Source: Niveibacterium umoris (GTDB taxonomy: Bacteria; Pseudomonadota; Gammaproteobacteria; Burkholderiales; Rhodocyclaceae). From it: a stretch of 64,000 nucleotides of DNA. Of the stretch, positions 26,797 through 34,966 are shown one piece after another (positions within the stretch are counted from its first letter, which is position 1; every line of letters begins with the position of its first letter). The DNA lies in NCBI RefSeq assembly GCF_014197015.1, contig NZ_JACIET010000004.1, positions 1 through 64,000 of the forward strand, written 5' to 3'. The notes beneath the pieces are model-generated. The model saw only the letters and a program-made list of their open reading frames with translations, did not search any database and had not been told where the DNA came from. The translations under genes and the position numbers were made by a program.

Positions 26797-28200
26797 TCAG
26801 CGCGGCTGTTCCCATCCCCCTCCGAGCGCCGCGAACAGGCTCACCGTGTAGGCGAGCTGCTGGTTCTGCAGCGTGACGACGTCGAGCTCTGCCTGCAGCT
26901 GGTTGCGTTCGGCGTCGAGCACATCCATGAAGCTGGTGAGGCCTTCCTGGTAGCGCAGGAAGGAGATGTGCTGCGCTTCGCCGAGGGCGGTGGCGCGCTG
27001 GCGTTTGCTGTCGGCCTGCTCGCGGGTCTTGCGCAGGTTGACGAGGCCGTCTTCGGTTTCGCGGAAGGCGGTCTGCACGGTCTTCTGGTAGGTGGCGACC
27101 ATCTCGCGCTCGCTGGCTTCGGCTTGCCGCAGCTGGTTCTTCAGCTGGCCGCCCATGAAGATCGGTTGCGCGAGGCCGGCGGCGAGGCTCCATAGCGCGC
27201 TGCCGGGGTCGCCGAGCGTGTGCAGGTCGCTGCTCTCGTAGCCGGTGGCGCCGGTGAGCGAGATCTTCGGGAAGAAGGCGGCGCGGGCGGCGCCGATATT
27301 CGCGTTGGCGGCGCGCAGTTGCGCTTCGGCGGCGAGGATGTCGGGCCGGCGTTCGAGCAGTTGCGAGGGCAGGCCCGGCGGGATGTCGAGATCGGCGGTC
27401 AGCGTGTCGATGCTGCGGCCGCGCGGCACCGGGCCCGGGTTGCGGCCGAGCAGGATGCTCAGTGCGTTTTCCTGCAGCGTGATCTGGCGCTCCAGGTCGG
27501 GGATGCTGCTGCGGGTCTGCTGGGTTTGCGCGCGCGCCTGGGCGTAGTCGTAGCCCGAGGCCACGCCGCCTTCGAAGCGCCGCTGCGTCATGTGCAGCGT
27601 TTCTTCCTGCGTGGCGAGGTTGCGGCGCGCGATCTCAAGCTGGCGATCGAGCGCAAGCAGCTTGAAGTAGGCGGTGGCGACCTGCGATTCGAGCGAGATG
27701 CGCAGCGCCTGCTGGTTGTACTCGCTGGACAGCAGCTTCTCGCGTGCGGCGTCGCTGGCGTTGCGCAGACGGCCCCACAGGTCCAGCTCGTAGGACACAC
27801 CGATGGTCGCCTTGATGTCTTCGCCGTGCCGGTCGCCCGGCAGCCGTGGCGCGGCTTCGGCGCTGCGCATCGTGTGCTGGTCGCTGAGGCCGCCGGTGAC
27901 CTGCGGGTAGCGCTGCGCATCGGTGATGCCCAGTTGCGCGCGGGCCTGCTCGATGCGGGCGTAGGCGACCTTCATGTCCTTGTTCTCGGCGAGCGCGGTG
28001 TCGATCAGCTGGTTCAGCGCGTCGTCGCCGAAGAGCTTCCACCATTCGCTGGGCACAGCGGCCTCGCTGCGGGCGCCGGTGTGCTCGGCCTGGCCCCATT
28101 GCGGGGGCGCTTCCACATCAGGGCGCAGATACACCGGGGCCATGTTGCAGGCGGTGAGGCTCAGCAGCAGCGGCAGGATCGCAAAGCTTGTCTTACGCAT
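26797..28200 (-). CDS. RND efflux outer-membrane factor (NodT/OprM family lipoprotein)
   Basis: The 467-residue protein is a TolC-like outer-membrane channel. Its lipobox is LSLTAC (Cys18), and it carries two OEP repeats of long helices (KDMKVAYARIEQARAQLGIT; YNQQALRISLESQVATAYFK). The ATG at 28200 was preferred over 28206 because AAGGAG then sits at a workable distance. The start lies inside the 3' end of the RND pump gene (28193-28200 overlap), so all three efflux genes are one operon on the minus strand. It forms the exit duct of a tripartite pump. Confidence 0.92.
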   Translation of the reverse strand: MRKTSFAILPLLLSLTACNMAPVYLRPDVEAPPQWGQAEHTGARSEAAVPSEWWKLFGDDALNQLIDTALAENKDMKVAYARIEQARAQLGITDAQRYPQVTGGLSDQHTMRSAEAAPRLPGDRHGEDIKATIGVSYELDLWGRLRNASDAAREKLLSSEYNQQALRISLESQVATAYFKLLALDRQLEIARRNLATQEETLHMTQRRFEGGVASGYDYAQARAQTQQTRSSIPDLERQITLQENALSILLGRNPGPVPRGRSIDTLTADLDIPPGLPSQLLERRPDILAAEAQLRAANANIGAARAAFFPKISLTGATGYESSDLHTLGDPGSALWSLAAGLAQPIFMGGQLKNQLRQAEASEREMVATYQKTVQTAFRETEDGLVNLRKTREQADSKRQRATALGEAQHISFLRYQEGLTSFMDVLDAERNQLQAELDVVTLQNQQLAYTVSLFAALGGGWEQPR

Positions 28201-31200
28201 GGTCATGCTCCTTCGTCGCAGCGGCGGGCTGCTTGGCCGCGCCCTTGCCGGACACCAGGGAAAAGAACATCGGAACGAACAACACGGCGAGGAAGGTGGC
28301 GGCGAGCATGCCGCCGATGACGCCGGTGCCGATCGAGTGCTGGCTGTTGGCGCCCGCGCCGAAGCTGATCGCCAGCGGCACCACGCCGAGGATGAAGGCC
28401 ATCGAGGTCATCACGATCGGGCGGAAGCGCAGGCGTGCGGCCTGCAGCGCGGCCTCGCGGGCGCTGTGGCCTTGCTGGTGGAGCTGGTGCGCGAACTCGA
28501 CGATCAGGATCGCGTTCTTCGCGGCCAGCCCGATCAGCGTGATCAGGCCGATCTGGAAGTAGATGTCGCAGTTGAGCCCGCGCAGCCAAACCGCGGCGAA
28601 GGCGCCGAAGATCGCGAAGGGCACGGCGGTCACCACCACCAGCGGCAGCTTCCAGCTTTCGTACTGCGCGGCGAGGATCAGGAACACCACCACCAGGCCG
28701 AACGCGAAGGCGAGCGTGGCGGCGCTGCCAGCGCGTTTTTCCTGGAAGGCGGTGCCGGTCCAGGCCAGCGCGTAGCCTTCGGGCAGCACTTCCTTGGCGA
28801 CGCGCTCGATGGCGGCAATCGCTTCGCCAGAGCTGTGCCCCGTCGCCGGGTTGGCCATGAGCTTGGCGCCCATGAAGCCGTTGAAGCGGTTGATGATCTC
28901 CGGCCCGCTGATCTGCCGCACGTCGGCGACCGCACCGAGCGGAATCATCTGGCCGCCGCTCGAACGCACATACACCTTGCCCACGTCTTCCGGCCGCATG
29001 CGGGCATCCGCTTCGGACTGCAGCAGCACCCGGTAGGTCTGGCCGAACTTGTTGAAGTCGTTCACATAGAGGCTGCCGAAGGTGGCCTGCAGCGCATCGA
29101 AGATGCTGTTGATCGGCACGCCCAGCGCCTTGGCGCGGTCGCGATTCACATCCACATAAACCTGCGGCACGTTGGCGCGCATCAGCGTGGTGACGCCGGT
29201 GAGTTCCGGCTGCTGGCCGGCCTTGGAGATGAAGTCCTGCGTGACCTTGGCGAGCTGCTGGATGTCGCCCTCGCCGCGGTTCTGGATGTAGAACTCGGCG
29301 CCGCCGGTGGTGCCCAGGCCCGGAATCGGCGGTGGGTTGAAGCCGAGGATCATGGCTTCGCGGTTGCCTTGCGTGCCGTGCATGAAGTCGTAGATCGCGT
29401 TGCGGATGTTGAGCGCGACGCCGCGTTCCTCCCACGGCTTCATCACCGAGAACACCGTCGCGGCGGAAGTCTTCAGGTTGCCGGTGAGGATGTCGTAGCC
29501 GGAGAGCACCACCACATCCGCATTGCCTTCGAAGCCCTTGGCGGCATCACCCGCCTGTGCGGCGACCTGCTTCGTGCGCGCGAGCGAGGCGGCGTCCGGC
29601 AGCTGCACGGTGGCGAGGTAGTAGCCCTGGTCTTCCGGCGGAATCAGCGCGGTCGGCACCGTCTTCACCAGGCCGCCCAGCATCAGCAGCACACCACCGG
29701 CACAGAGCAGTGCCAGCACCCAGCGGCGGATGATCGCAGCGACCGCGGCGCCGAAGCGCTCGGTGGCCTTGTCGAACAGGCGGTTGAACCAGCGGAAGAA
29801 CGCCGCCGGCTCGGTGTGGCCGGGCTTGAGCAGCAGCGCGCACAGCGCCGGGGTGAGCGTCAGCGCGACGAAGCCGGAGATGGTGACCGACACCGCGATG
29901 GTGATCGCGAACTGCTTGTAGAGCTGACCGGTGAGGCCGCCGAGGAAGCCGACCGGCACGAACACCGCGCACAGCACCAGCACGATCGCGACGACCGGGC
30001 CGGTGACTTCCTGCATCGCGCGCAGCGTGGCTTCGCGCGGCGGCAGATGCTCGTCGCGCATGATGCGCTCGACGTTTTCCAGCACCACGATCGCGTCGTC
30101 GACCACGATGCCGATCGCCAGCACGAGGCCGAACAGCGTCAGCGTGTTGATCGAGAAGCCGAGCAGGTACATGCCGGCGAAGGTGCCGACCAGCGACACC
30201 GGCACCGCGATGCAGGGGATCAGCGTGGCGCGGAAGTTCTGCAGGAACAGGAACACCACGAGGAAGACCAGCACGATTGCTTCGAGCAGGGTCTTCACCA
30301 CTTCGTGGATCGAGGCCTTCACGAAGGGCGTGGTGTCGTAGGGCACGCTGTAGCTCACGCCTTCGGGGAAGCTGGTCGCCAGCTGCGCCATTGTGGCCTT
30401 GACCGAGTTGGCCACGTCCAGCGCATTGGCGCCGGGCTGCAGGTAGGTTGCGACCATCACACCCGGCTTGCCGTTGAGCGTGCCGGACATCGAGTAGTCG
30501 CGCGCGCCGAGTTCGACGCGGGCGACGTCGCGGATGCGCACGTTCGAGCCGTCCGGATTGGCGCGCAGGATGATGTTCTCGAAGGCCTCCGGGTCGGTCA
30601 TGCGGCCCTGGGCGCTCATCGTGTAGGTGAACTGCGGGCTGCCGTCGTTGGGCGTGTCGCCGATCTTGCCGACCGCGAACTGCGCGTTCTGCTCCTTGAT
30701 CGCCTGCACCACATCGGCGGTGGTCATCTTCAGTTCGGCGAGGCGGTCGGGTCTGAGCCACACGCGCATCGCGTAGTCCTGCGCGCCGAGAATGGTGGCG
30801 TCACCCACGCCGGGCAGGCGCTTGAGCGCGTTGACCACGTTCAGGTAGGCGTAGTTGGAGAGGAACACCGTGTCGTACTTCCCCTCGGGCGACGACAGGG
30901 TGACGATCTGCAGCATGTTCGTGGACTTCTTCTGCACGATCACGCCGTTCTGCTTCACGCTGTCCGGCAGCACCGGCAGGGCGGTCTGCACCCGGTTGTT
31001 GACGTTGGTCGCGGCCTGGTCCGGGTCGGTGCCGATGTCGAAGTAGACGTTCAGCGTCATCGTGCCGTTGGCGGCACTGGTGGATTCCATGTAGATCATG
31101 TTCTCCACGCCGTTGACCTTGTCCTCGATCGGCCCGGCGACGGTCTTCTGCAAGGTGTCGGCATTGGCGCCGCTGTATTGCGCGGTGACCGACACGACCG

Positions 31201-31324
31201 GCGGCGTGATGTCGGGGAACTGCGCGACCGGCAGCTTGAAGATCGCGGCTGCGCCGGCCAGCATGATCAGGATGGACAGCACCGATGCGAGGATCGGGCG
31301 GTCGATGAAGGTTCTGGAAATCAT
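28193..31324 (-). CDS. RND multidrug efflux pump, HAE1/AcrB-MexB type
   Basis: This 1043-residue inner-membrane pump starts with MISRTFIDRPILASVLSI, the usual first segment, followed by PDITPPVVSVTAQYSGA. The proton-relay aspartates are visible in VDDAIVVLENVERIM, and the periplasmic docking and porter domains are full-length. It exports drugs or solvents by proton antiport through the outer-membrane factor. It is second in the operon adaptor-pump-channel. Substrate cannot be read from sequence. The opposite strand has an unusually long open frame here, which is a codon-bias shadow. Confidence 0.95.
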   Translation of the reverse strand: MISRTFIDRPILASVLSILIMLAGAAAIFKLPVAQFPDITPPVVSVTAQYSGANADTLQKTVAGPIEDKVNGVENMIYMESTSAANGTMTLNVYFDIGTDPDQAATNVNNRVQTALPVLPDSVKQNGVIVQKKSTNMLQIVTLSSPEGKYDTVFLSNYAYLNVVNALKRLPGVGDATILGAQDYAMRVWLRPDRLAELKMTTADVVQAIKEQNAQFAVGKIGDTPNDGSPQFTYTMSAQGRMTDPEAFENIILRANPDGSNVRIRDVARVELGARDYSMSGTLNGKPGVMVATYLQPGANALDVANSVKATMAQLATSFPEGVSYSVPYDTTPFVKASIHEVVKTLLEAIVLVFLVVFLFLQNFRATLIPCIAVPVSLVGTFAGMYLLGFSINTLTLFGLVLAIGIVVDDAIVVLENVERIMRDEHLPPREATLRAMQEVTGPVVAIVLVLCAVFVPVGFLGGLTGQLYKQFAITIAVSVTISGFVALTLTPALCALLLKPGHTEPAAFFRWFNRLFDKATERFGAAVAAIIRRWVLALLCAGGVLLMLGGLVKTVPTALIPPEDQGYYLATVQLPDAASLARTKQVAAQAGDAAKGFEGNADVVVLSGYDILTGNLKTSAATVFSVMKPWEERGVALNIRNAIYDFMHGTQGNREAMILGFNPPPIPGLGTTGGAEFYIQNRGEGDIQQLAKVTQDFISKAGQQPELTGVTTLMRANVPQVYVDVNRDRAKALGVPINSIFDALQATFGSLYVNDFNKFGQTYRVLLQSEADARMRPEDVGKVYVRSSGGQMIPLGAVADVRQISGPEIINRFNGFMGAKLMANPATGHSSGEAIAAIERVAKEVLPEGYALAWTGTAFQEKRAGSAATLAFAFGLVVVFLILAAQYESWKLPLVVVTAVPFAIFGAFAAVWLRGLNCDIYFQIGLITLIGLAAKNAILIVEFAHQLHQQGHSAREAALQAARLRFRPIVMTSMAFILGVVPLAISFGAGANSQHSIGTGVIGGMLAATFLAVLFVPMFFSLVSGKGAAKQPAAATKEHDHA

Positions 31325-31333
31325 CGTCGTTCC

Positions 31334-32491
31334 TCAGCGTGCAGCGGTGGCGGGTTTGGCGGGCTGGTCGGCCGCGACGAGCTTCACCGGCTTGTCTGCA
31401 CGCACCTTGGCGAGCCCTTCGACGACGACCTGGTCGCCGGCCTCCAGGCCCTTGCTGATGAAGAAGCGATCGCCCTGCGTGCCGGCGGTTTCGACCGGGC
31501 GGCTGCGCGCCACACCGTCCTTGCCGACGACGTAGACGAACTGCCCTTGCGACGAGGTGCCGACAGCCTTCTGAGGGATCACGATCGCGTCTTTCGCCTC
31601 GATGCCCTTGACCGTGACCTTCACGAACTGCCCCGGCATCAGCTGCGCCTTCGCGTTGGGCAGTTCGGCGCGCAGCTGCAGCGTGCCGGTGGAGGTGGAG
31701 ATCAGCGTGTCGGAGAAATTCAGGCGCCCGCTCACCGGGTACACCGTGCCGTCGGCCAGCGTCAGCTGCACCTCGAGCGGTGCCTTGTGCGGCAGGTCGA
31801 GCATGCCGGCGGCGCGCTTGCGTTCGAAGTACAGCTTCTCGCGCTCGGGCAGGCTGAACATCACGTACATCGGGTCGATCTGCACGACTTTTGTGAGCAG
31901 CGAGCTGGGGCCGTTCACCAGCGAGCCTTCGGACATCAGCGACAGGCTCGCGATGCCGGACACCGGCGAGGCGACGCGGGTGTAATCCAGGTTGAGACGT
32001 GCCTTCGTGACGTTGGCCTGCGCGGTGAGCAGCGCGGCTTGCGCCTGCTCCATCGCCGAGCGGGCGTCATCGACATCCTTCTGCGCGACGGCCTTTTCCT
32101 TCAGCAGCGGTTCGACGCGGGCCAGATCGCGGCGGGCCTTGTCGAGCACCGCCTTCTGCTGCGCGTACTGCGATTCCGCCTGGTCCAGCGCGGTCCTGAA
32201 CTCGGCCGGGTCGATCTGGTAGAGCGGCTGGCCTTCGTTGACCGGGTGGCCTTCCTGGTAGCTGCGCTTGAGCAGGATGCCGGTCAGGCGCGGGCGGACT
32301 TCGACTTCGCGCGAGCCCATGGTCTGGGCCGGGTAAGTGGCTTCGATGGCGATGTTGCGCCGGACGACCGTCTCGACGATGACTTCGGGTGTGCCGGCTT
32401 TGGGTGCTTCCGCCGACTTGCAGCCACCGAGACTGGCGGCGATGAGCGGGCCGGCAAGCAATGCCGACAGTAATGCAGATGGCGTTTTCAT
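31334..32491 (-). CDS. RND efflux membrane-fusion (adaptor) lipoprotein
   Basis: The 385-residue periplasmic adaptor has a lipobox LGGC and the standard blocks: RRNIAIEATYPAQTMGSREV, RPRLTGILLKRSYQEGHPVN, and an alpha-hairpin at about 95-165 (QYAQQKAVLDKARRDLARVE). It links pump and channel. It starts the core efflux operon; the upstream DUF3313-like gene ends 59 bases earlier on the same strand with no terminator visible, so they may share a promoter (33290-33334). Confidence 0.94.
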   Translation of the reverse strand: MKTPSALLSALLAGPLIAASLGGCKSAEAPKAGTPEVIVETVVRRNIAIEATYPAQTMGSREVEVRPRLTGILLKRSYQEGHPVNEGQPLYQIDPAEFRTALDQAESQYAQQKAVLDKARRDLARVEPLLKEKAVAQKDVDDARSAMEQAQAALLTAQANVTKARLNLDYTRVASPVSGIASLSLMSEGSLVNGPSSLLTKVVQIDPMYVMFSLPEREKLYFERKRAAGMLDLPHKAPLEVQLTLADGTVYPVSGRLNFSDTLISTSTGTLQLRAELPNAKAQLMPGQFVKVTVKGIEAKDAIVIPQKAVGTSSQGQFVYVVGKDGVARSRPVETAGTQGDRFFISKGLEAGDQVVVEGLAKVRADKPVKLVAADQPAKPATAAR

Positions 32492-32550
32492 GGAGGCCTT
32501 GATGGTTCCGGGTGGGGCAGTGTTCGCGGCTTCGGACAGGGGCGGGCGTA

Positions 32551-33216
32551 TCAGCCGCCTGCGACCGGCTGCAGCGTGAGTCGGCAGGTGCCTGAACCGG
32601 CGCAGGGGTCTTCACCCTTGCGCGCTTTGCTGAGCGCCGAGGCGAAGGCCTCGGCGCTGCGTTCGATGGCCGCCTTCATCGCGGCGTCCTGACTGATCAC
32701 CGCATTGAGGTTCATCGGGTCGGGGCTGGTTTCCGCGCGGAAGGAAGCGACGAGGGTGCCGCTGCGGGCGTCGCGCAGTTCGCCGGCGATGGTGACCGAG
32801 CCCATCGTTCGCGAGGTACCGGCACCCGACACGCTCTTGCCGACGTTAGCGACCAGGCCGATCGGCAACACATGGTTGATCACCGATCGAGTGGTGTTGG
32901 CGGGCGTCATGTCTTCCACCGTCAGGCTCAGGCGCAGCGTTTCGCCTTCGGGCGAGGCGGCCTGGGCGCCGGTGTCCGCGGTGGCGCGGGCGAAACTCTC
33001 GCGTGCCAACGCACGCGCTTGTTGCCGTTGCGTGTCAGTGAAACCGTCCCACCGGCCATTTCCGGCCACGGTGATGTCGACGCTGGCAAGCTGCACCTGG
33101 CTGTAGCGGCTGAGGCTTTGCGCCAGCGCCGCGGTGGAAGCCGTCGCCATGCATTCATGGGCCATGACGGCCATGCAGATCACCGAGAGCATTGCGTTGA
33201 GGGTTTGCCGTTTCAT
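32551..33216 (-). CDS. DUF3313-like periplasmic protein upstream of efflux operon
   Basis: The 221-residue protein has an N-terminal signal (LNAMLSVICMAVMAHECM). The mature part looks like a compact alpha/beta domain with QLASVDITVAGNGRWDGFTD, SVINHVLPIGLVANVGKSV and TIAGELRDARSGTLVASFRA, reminiscent of DUF3313-type lipoprotein-like proteins, though no lipobox is evident at the signal end. The C-terminal segment has a Cys pair (DPCAGSGTC). It may act with or signal for the envelope that the pump serves. Position directly downstream of a promoter/operator shared with the neighbouring genes suggests coregulation. Confidence 0.6.
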   Translation of the reverse strand: MKRQTLNAMLSVICMAVMAHECMATASTAALAQSLSRYSQVQLASVDITVAGNGRWDGFTDTQRQQARALARESFARATADTGAQAASPEGETLRLSLTVEDMTPANTTRSVINHVLPIGLVANVGKSVSGAGTSRTMGSVTIAGELRDARSGTLVASFRAETSPDPMNLNAVISQDAAMKAAIERSAEAFASALSKARKGEDPCAGSGTCRLTLQPVAGG

Positions 33217-33289
33217 GATGATTTCCTTTCTGGAATTCAGGGGCCTTGTGGGTCTGCCGCGACGCCTGTCGTGGCGGACTTGATGGACT

Positions 33290-33334
33290 GCATTCTGCGA
33301 AGGCCCTTGACGTCGCGGCAGTGATTTACGGTAA
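33290..33334 (-). promoter_or_regulatory. Putative promoter/operator copy A (upstream of DUF3313-efflux genes)
   Basis: Read on the plus strand this is GCATTCTG (33290-33297), 22 bases, AGTGATTTACGGTAA (33320-33334). Both elements recur exactly, at the same spacing, at 34829-34873. The core TTTACGGTAA is a near-palindrome. On the minus strand the order is operator, then 22 bases, then CAGAATGC, a layout that would fit an activator or repressor site next to a weak -10. Confidence 0.6.
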
Positions 33335-33345
33335 GTGCGGCCGCG

Positions 33346-33921
33346 TTACGCGTGGCCGGCGAGCGAGGTCGTGACGTTCAACTGCACGTCATCACCGGCA
33401 TGGAAGGTCGGCACGTAGGGCAGGGTTTCGGTGATCGTCCGGCCGTGCCAGGTGTAGGTGACGATCGCGCCGCTCTGACGCTCGACCCAGTTATCGACGA
33501 AGTAGCACTGCGTAACGGTCGTGGGCGGTTTGGCCTGTGCCGACGCGGCGGCGGCCTGGCTCTGCATGTGTTCGCCGACCAGCGCGCCGATCACTGCGCC
33601 GCCCGCGGTGGCCGCGTCCTTGCCTGAGCCCTCGCCGACGGTGTGGCCGAGCAGGCCGCCCGCGACGCCGCCGATCACTGCGCCACCGTACGGATGCTTG
33701 GGCGTTGCCTTGCTCTGCGTCGGTGCGCCAGGAACCTGGTTGCACACCTGCTGCGGTTGATTGAAGTGTTGCGTCAGGATGCGGATCTCGGTCACATGGG
33801 CGGTGTCGCGGTAGCTCGTTCCCTTGTTCGTGGGCGGCGCTTGTGTGGTGGCCGCTTGCGCGTTCGCGGCGGTCGACGACAGCAGCAGGGCGATGAGTAC
33901 GAGCTTGGTTTGGGTATGCAT
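33346..33921 (-). CDS. Glycine-zipper (2TM-like) outer-membrane/periplasmic protein
   Basis: The 191-residue protein has a signal peptide (LVLIALLLSSTAANAQ). A glycine zipper GGAVIGGVAGGLLGHTVGEG, followed by GGAVIGALVGEHM, matches the Rick_17kDa/17 kDa-antigen type of glycine-zipper proteins. It is followed by a domain with CYFVDNWVERQSGAIVTYTW. Such proteins usually sit in the envelope and respond to stress. The upstream gene 33966-34799 is on the same strand and may be cotranscribed. The frame is open upstream to 34677, but the signal peptide and AAAGAAG spacing fix the start. Confidence 0.78.
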   Translation of the reverse strand: MHTQTKLVLIALLLSSTAANAQAATTQAPPTNKGTSYRDTAHVTEIRILTQHFNQPQQVCNQVPGAPTQSKATPKHPYGGAVIGGVAGGLLGHTVGEGSGKDAATAGGAVIGALVGEHMQSQAAAASAQAKPPTTVTQCYFVDNWVERQSGAIVTYTWHGRTITETLPYVPTFHAGDDVQLNVTTSLAGHA

Positions 33922-33965
33922 GACAGCTTCTTTCTTGATTGAGGGCGGGTGAGTGACGGCTTCGT

Positions 33966-34799
33966 TCATCCATTCACGCTGGCGTGTTCGAGATCGGCCA
34001 GCAGTGTGGGGAGCGGGGTGCGCGCGAGGACTTCGGAATCGCGCCAGTTGGTATGCGGGGGGAGCAGATCGAGCAATCGATACCATTGCGCCCAGTTCGG
34101 TCGGCCGTCGGCATTGCTGTGCGCCACCTGGTAGGCGCAGCGCCACAACAGCCGTTCGCGTTCCTGTACCAGCTGCGGGTCGCTGTGGCCGGCCAGGTAG
34201 GCACACCCGAGGCTGGCCAGGGTTTGCAGTTCGGGGGGGCGCCGTTCGGTATGCAGGAAGCGCTCGGCGAAGGCGAGCAGGTAACGCCGCGGAATCACCT
34301 CGACCCCGCCCGCGAGGCTTCGCAGGCGCCTGCTGAGGAATTCGCCGCAGGTCTCCAGGAAGGTGATGGTGCTGGCGCTCGGGTTGCGTTCGAGCCACGC
34401 GATCTCGATCAGCGGCAGCAGCGGCGCCAGATACACGGTCGGCCCCGGAAGCCCATGTTCCCTGCGAAGCAGGCCGAGGACCTCGGAGGGTGTGCCGGGC
34501 GTGGGCGGCGGCGACGCTTCGCGGGTCACGTCCCAGGCGTGCTTGAGGTGCGAGCGGATCTCCATTTCCAGCTCGCTCATCGTCTGGATGTATTCGACAC
34601 GGCGCGCTTCCGCGTCCGGGTCGTCGCTTGCGATCCAGTACTTGAGTCCGAGCTGGCCCAGTACGTAGTCGTCCCACAGCGGGCGAAACGCCGGTCTTGC
34701 GCGGTACAGGCGAGAGAGCTGATCGGCACTGACGCCGAGGCGTCGGGGGGTGTCCGCGAAAACTGGCAGCTGGGCGAGGCGTGGCGTGGCGGTATTCAT
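33966..34799 (-). CDS. Protein of unknown function
   Basis: I do not recognise this 277-residue protein. It has no signal peptide or membrane segment and is helix-rich (RRVEYIQTMSELEMEIRSHL; AERFLHTERRPPELQTLASL). Start choice: ATG 34799 (MNTATPRLAQ) fits best, because earlier ATGs at 34832 and 34823 fall in or beside the GCATTCTG element of the promoter (34829-34836). It lies 44 bases before the glycine-zipper gene on the same strand and is divergent from the winged-helix/TPR regulator, which may control it. Confidence 0.6.
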   Translation of the reverse strand: MNTATPRLAQLPVFADTPRRLGVSADQLSRLYRARPAFRPLWDDYVLGQLGLKYWIASDDPDAEARRVEYIQTMSELEMEIRSHLKHAWDVTREASPPPTPGTPSEVLGLLRREHGLPGPTVYLAPLLPLIEIAWLERNPSASTITFLETCGEFLSRRLRSLAGGVEVIPRRYLLAFAERFLHTERRPPELQTLASLGCAYLAGHSDPQLVQERERLLWRCAYQVAHSNADGRPNWAQWYRLLDLLPPHTNWRDSEVLARTPLPTLLADLEHASVNG

Positions 34800-34828
34800 C
34801 GCATGTCTTTCGGTCGGTGACATGCGGC

Positions 34829-34873
34829 GCATTCTGGTCAGCGCGCGGAGCCCGCCAGAGTGATTTACGGTAA
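34829..34873 (-). promoter_or_regulatory. Putative promoter/operator copy B (between unknown gene and regulator)
   Basis: GCATTCTG (34829-34836), 22 bases, then AGTGATTTACGGTAA (34859-34873): identical elements and spacing to copy A at 33290-33334. It stands about 30 bases before the start of the minus-strand gene and 94 before the plus-strand regulator. Confidence 0.6.
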
Positions 34874-34966
34874 ATGGCTCGCGGCTTCTTGATGCAGGTG
34901 CCAGCCCCGGGCGCCTTGCTCAGGCATCATCGGGCACCGATTTGCCCGATCCACTTTGGGGGCTGC

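Noticed and set aside
27974-32473. Long open frame of about 1499 codons on the plus strand through the efflux genes
   Set aside because: It is antisense to three well-recognised RND genes and its translation is low-complexity (His/Arg/Glu-rich), the usual shadow in high-GC DNA.
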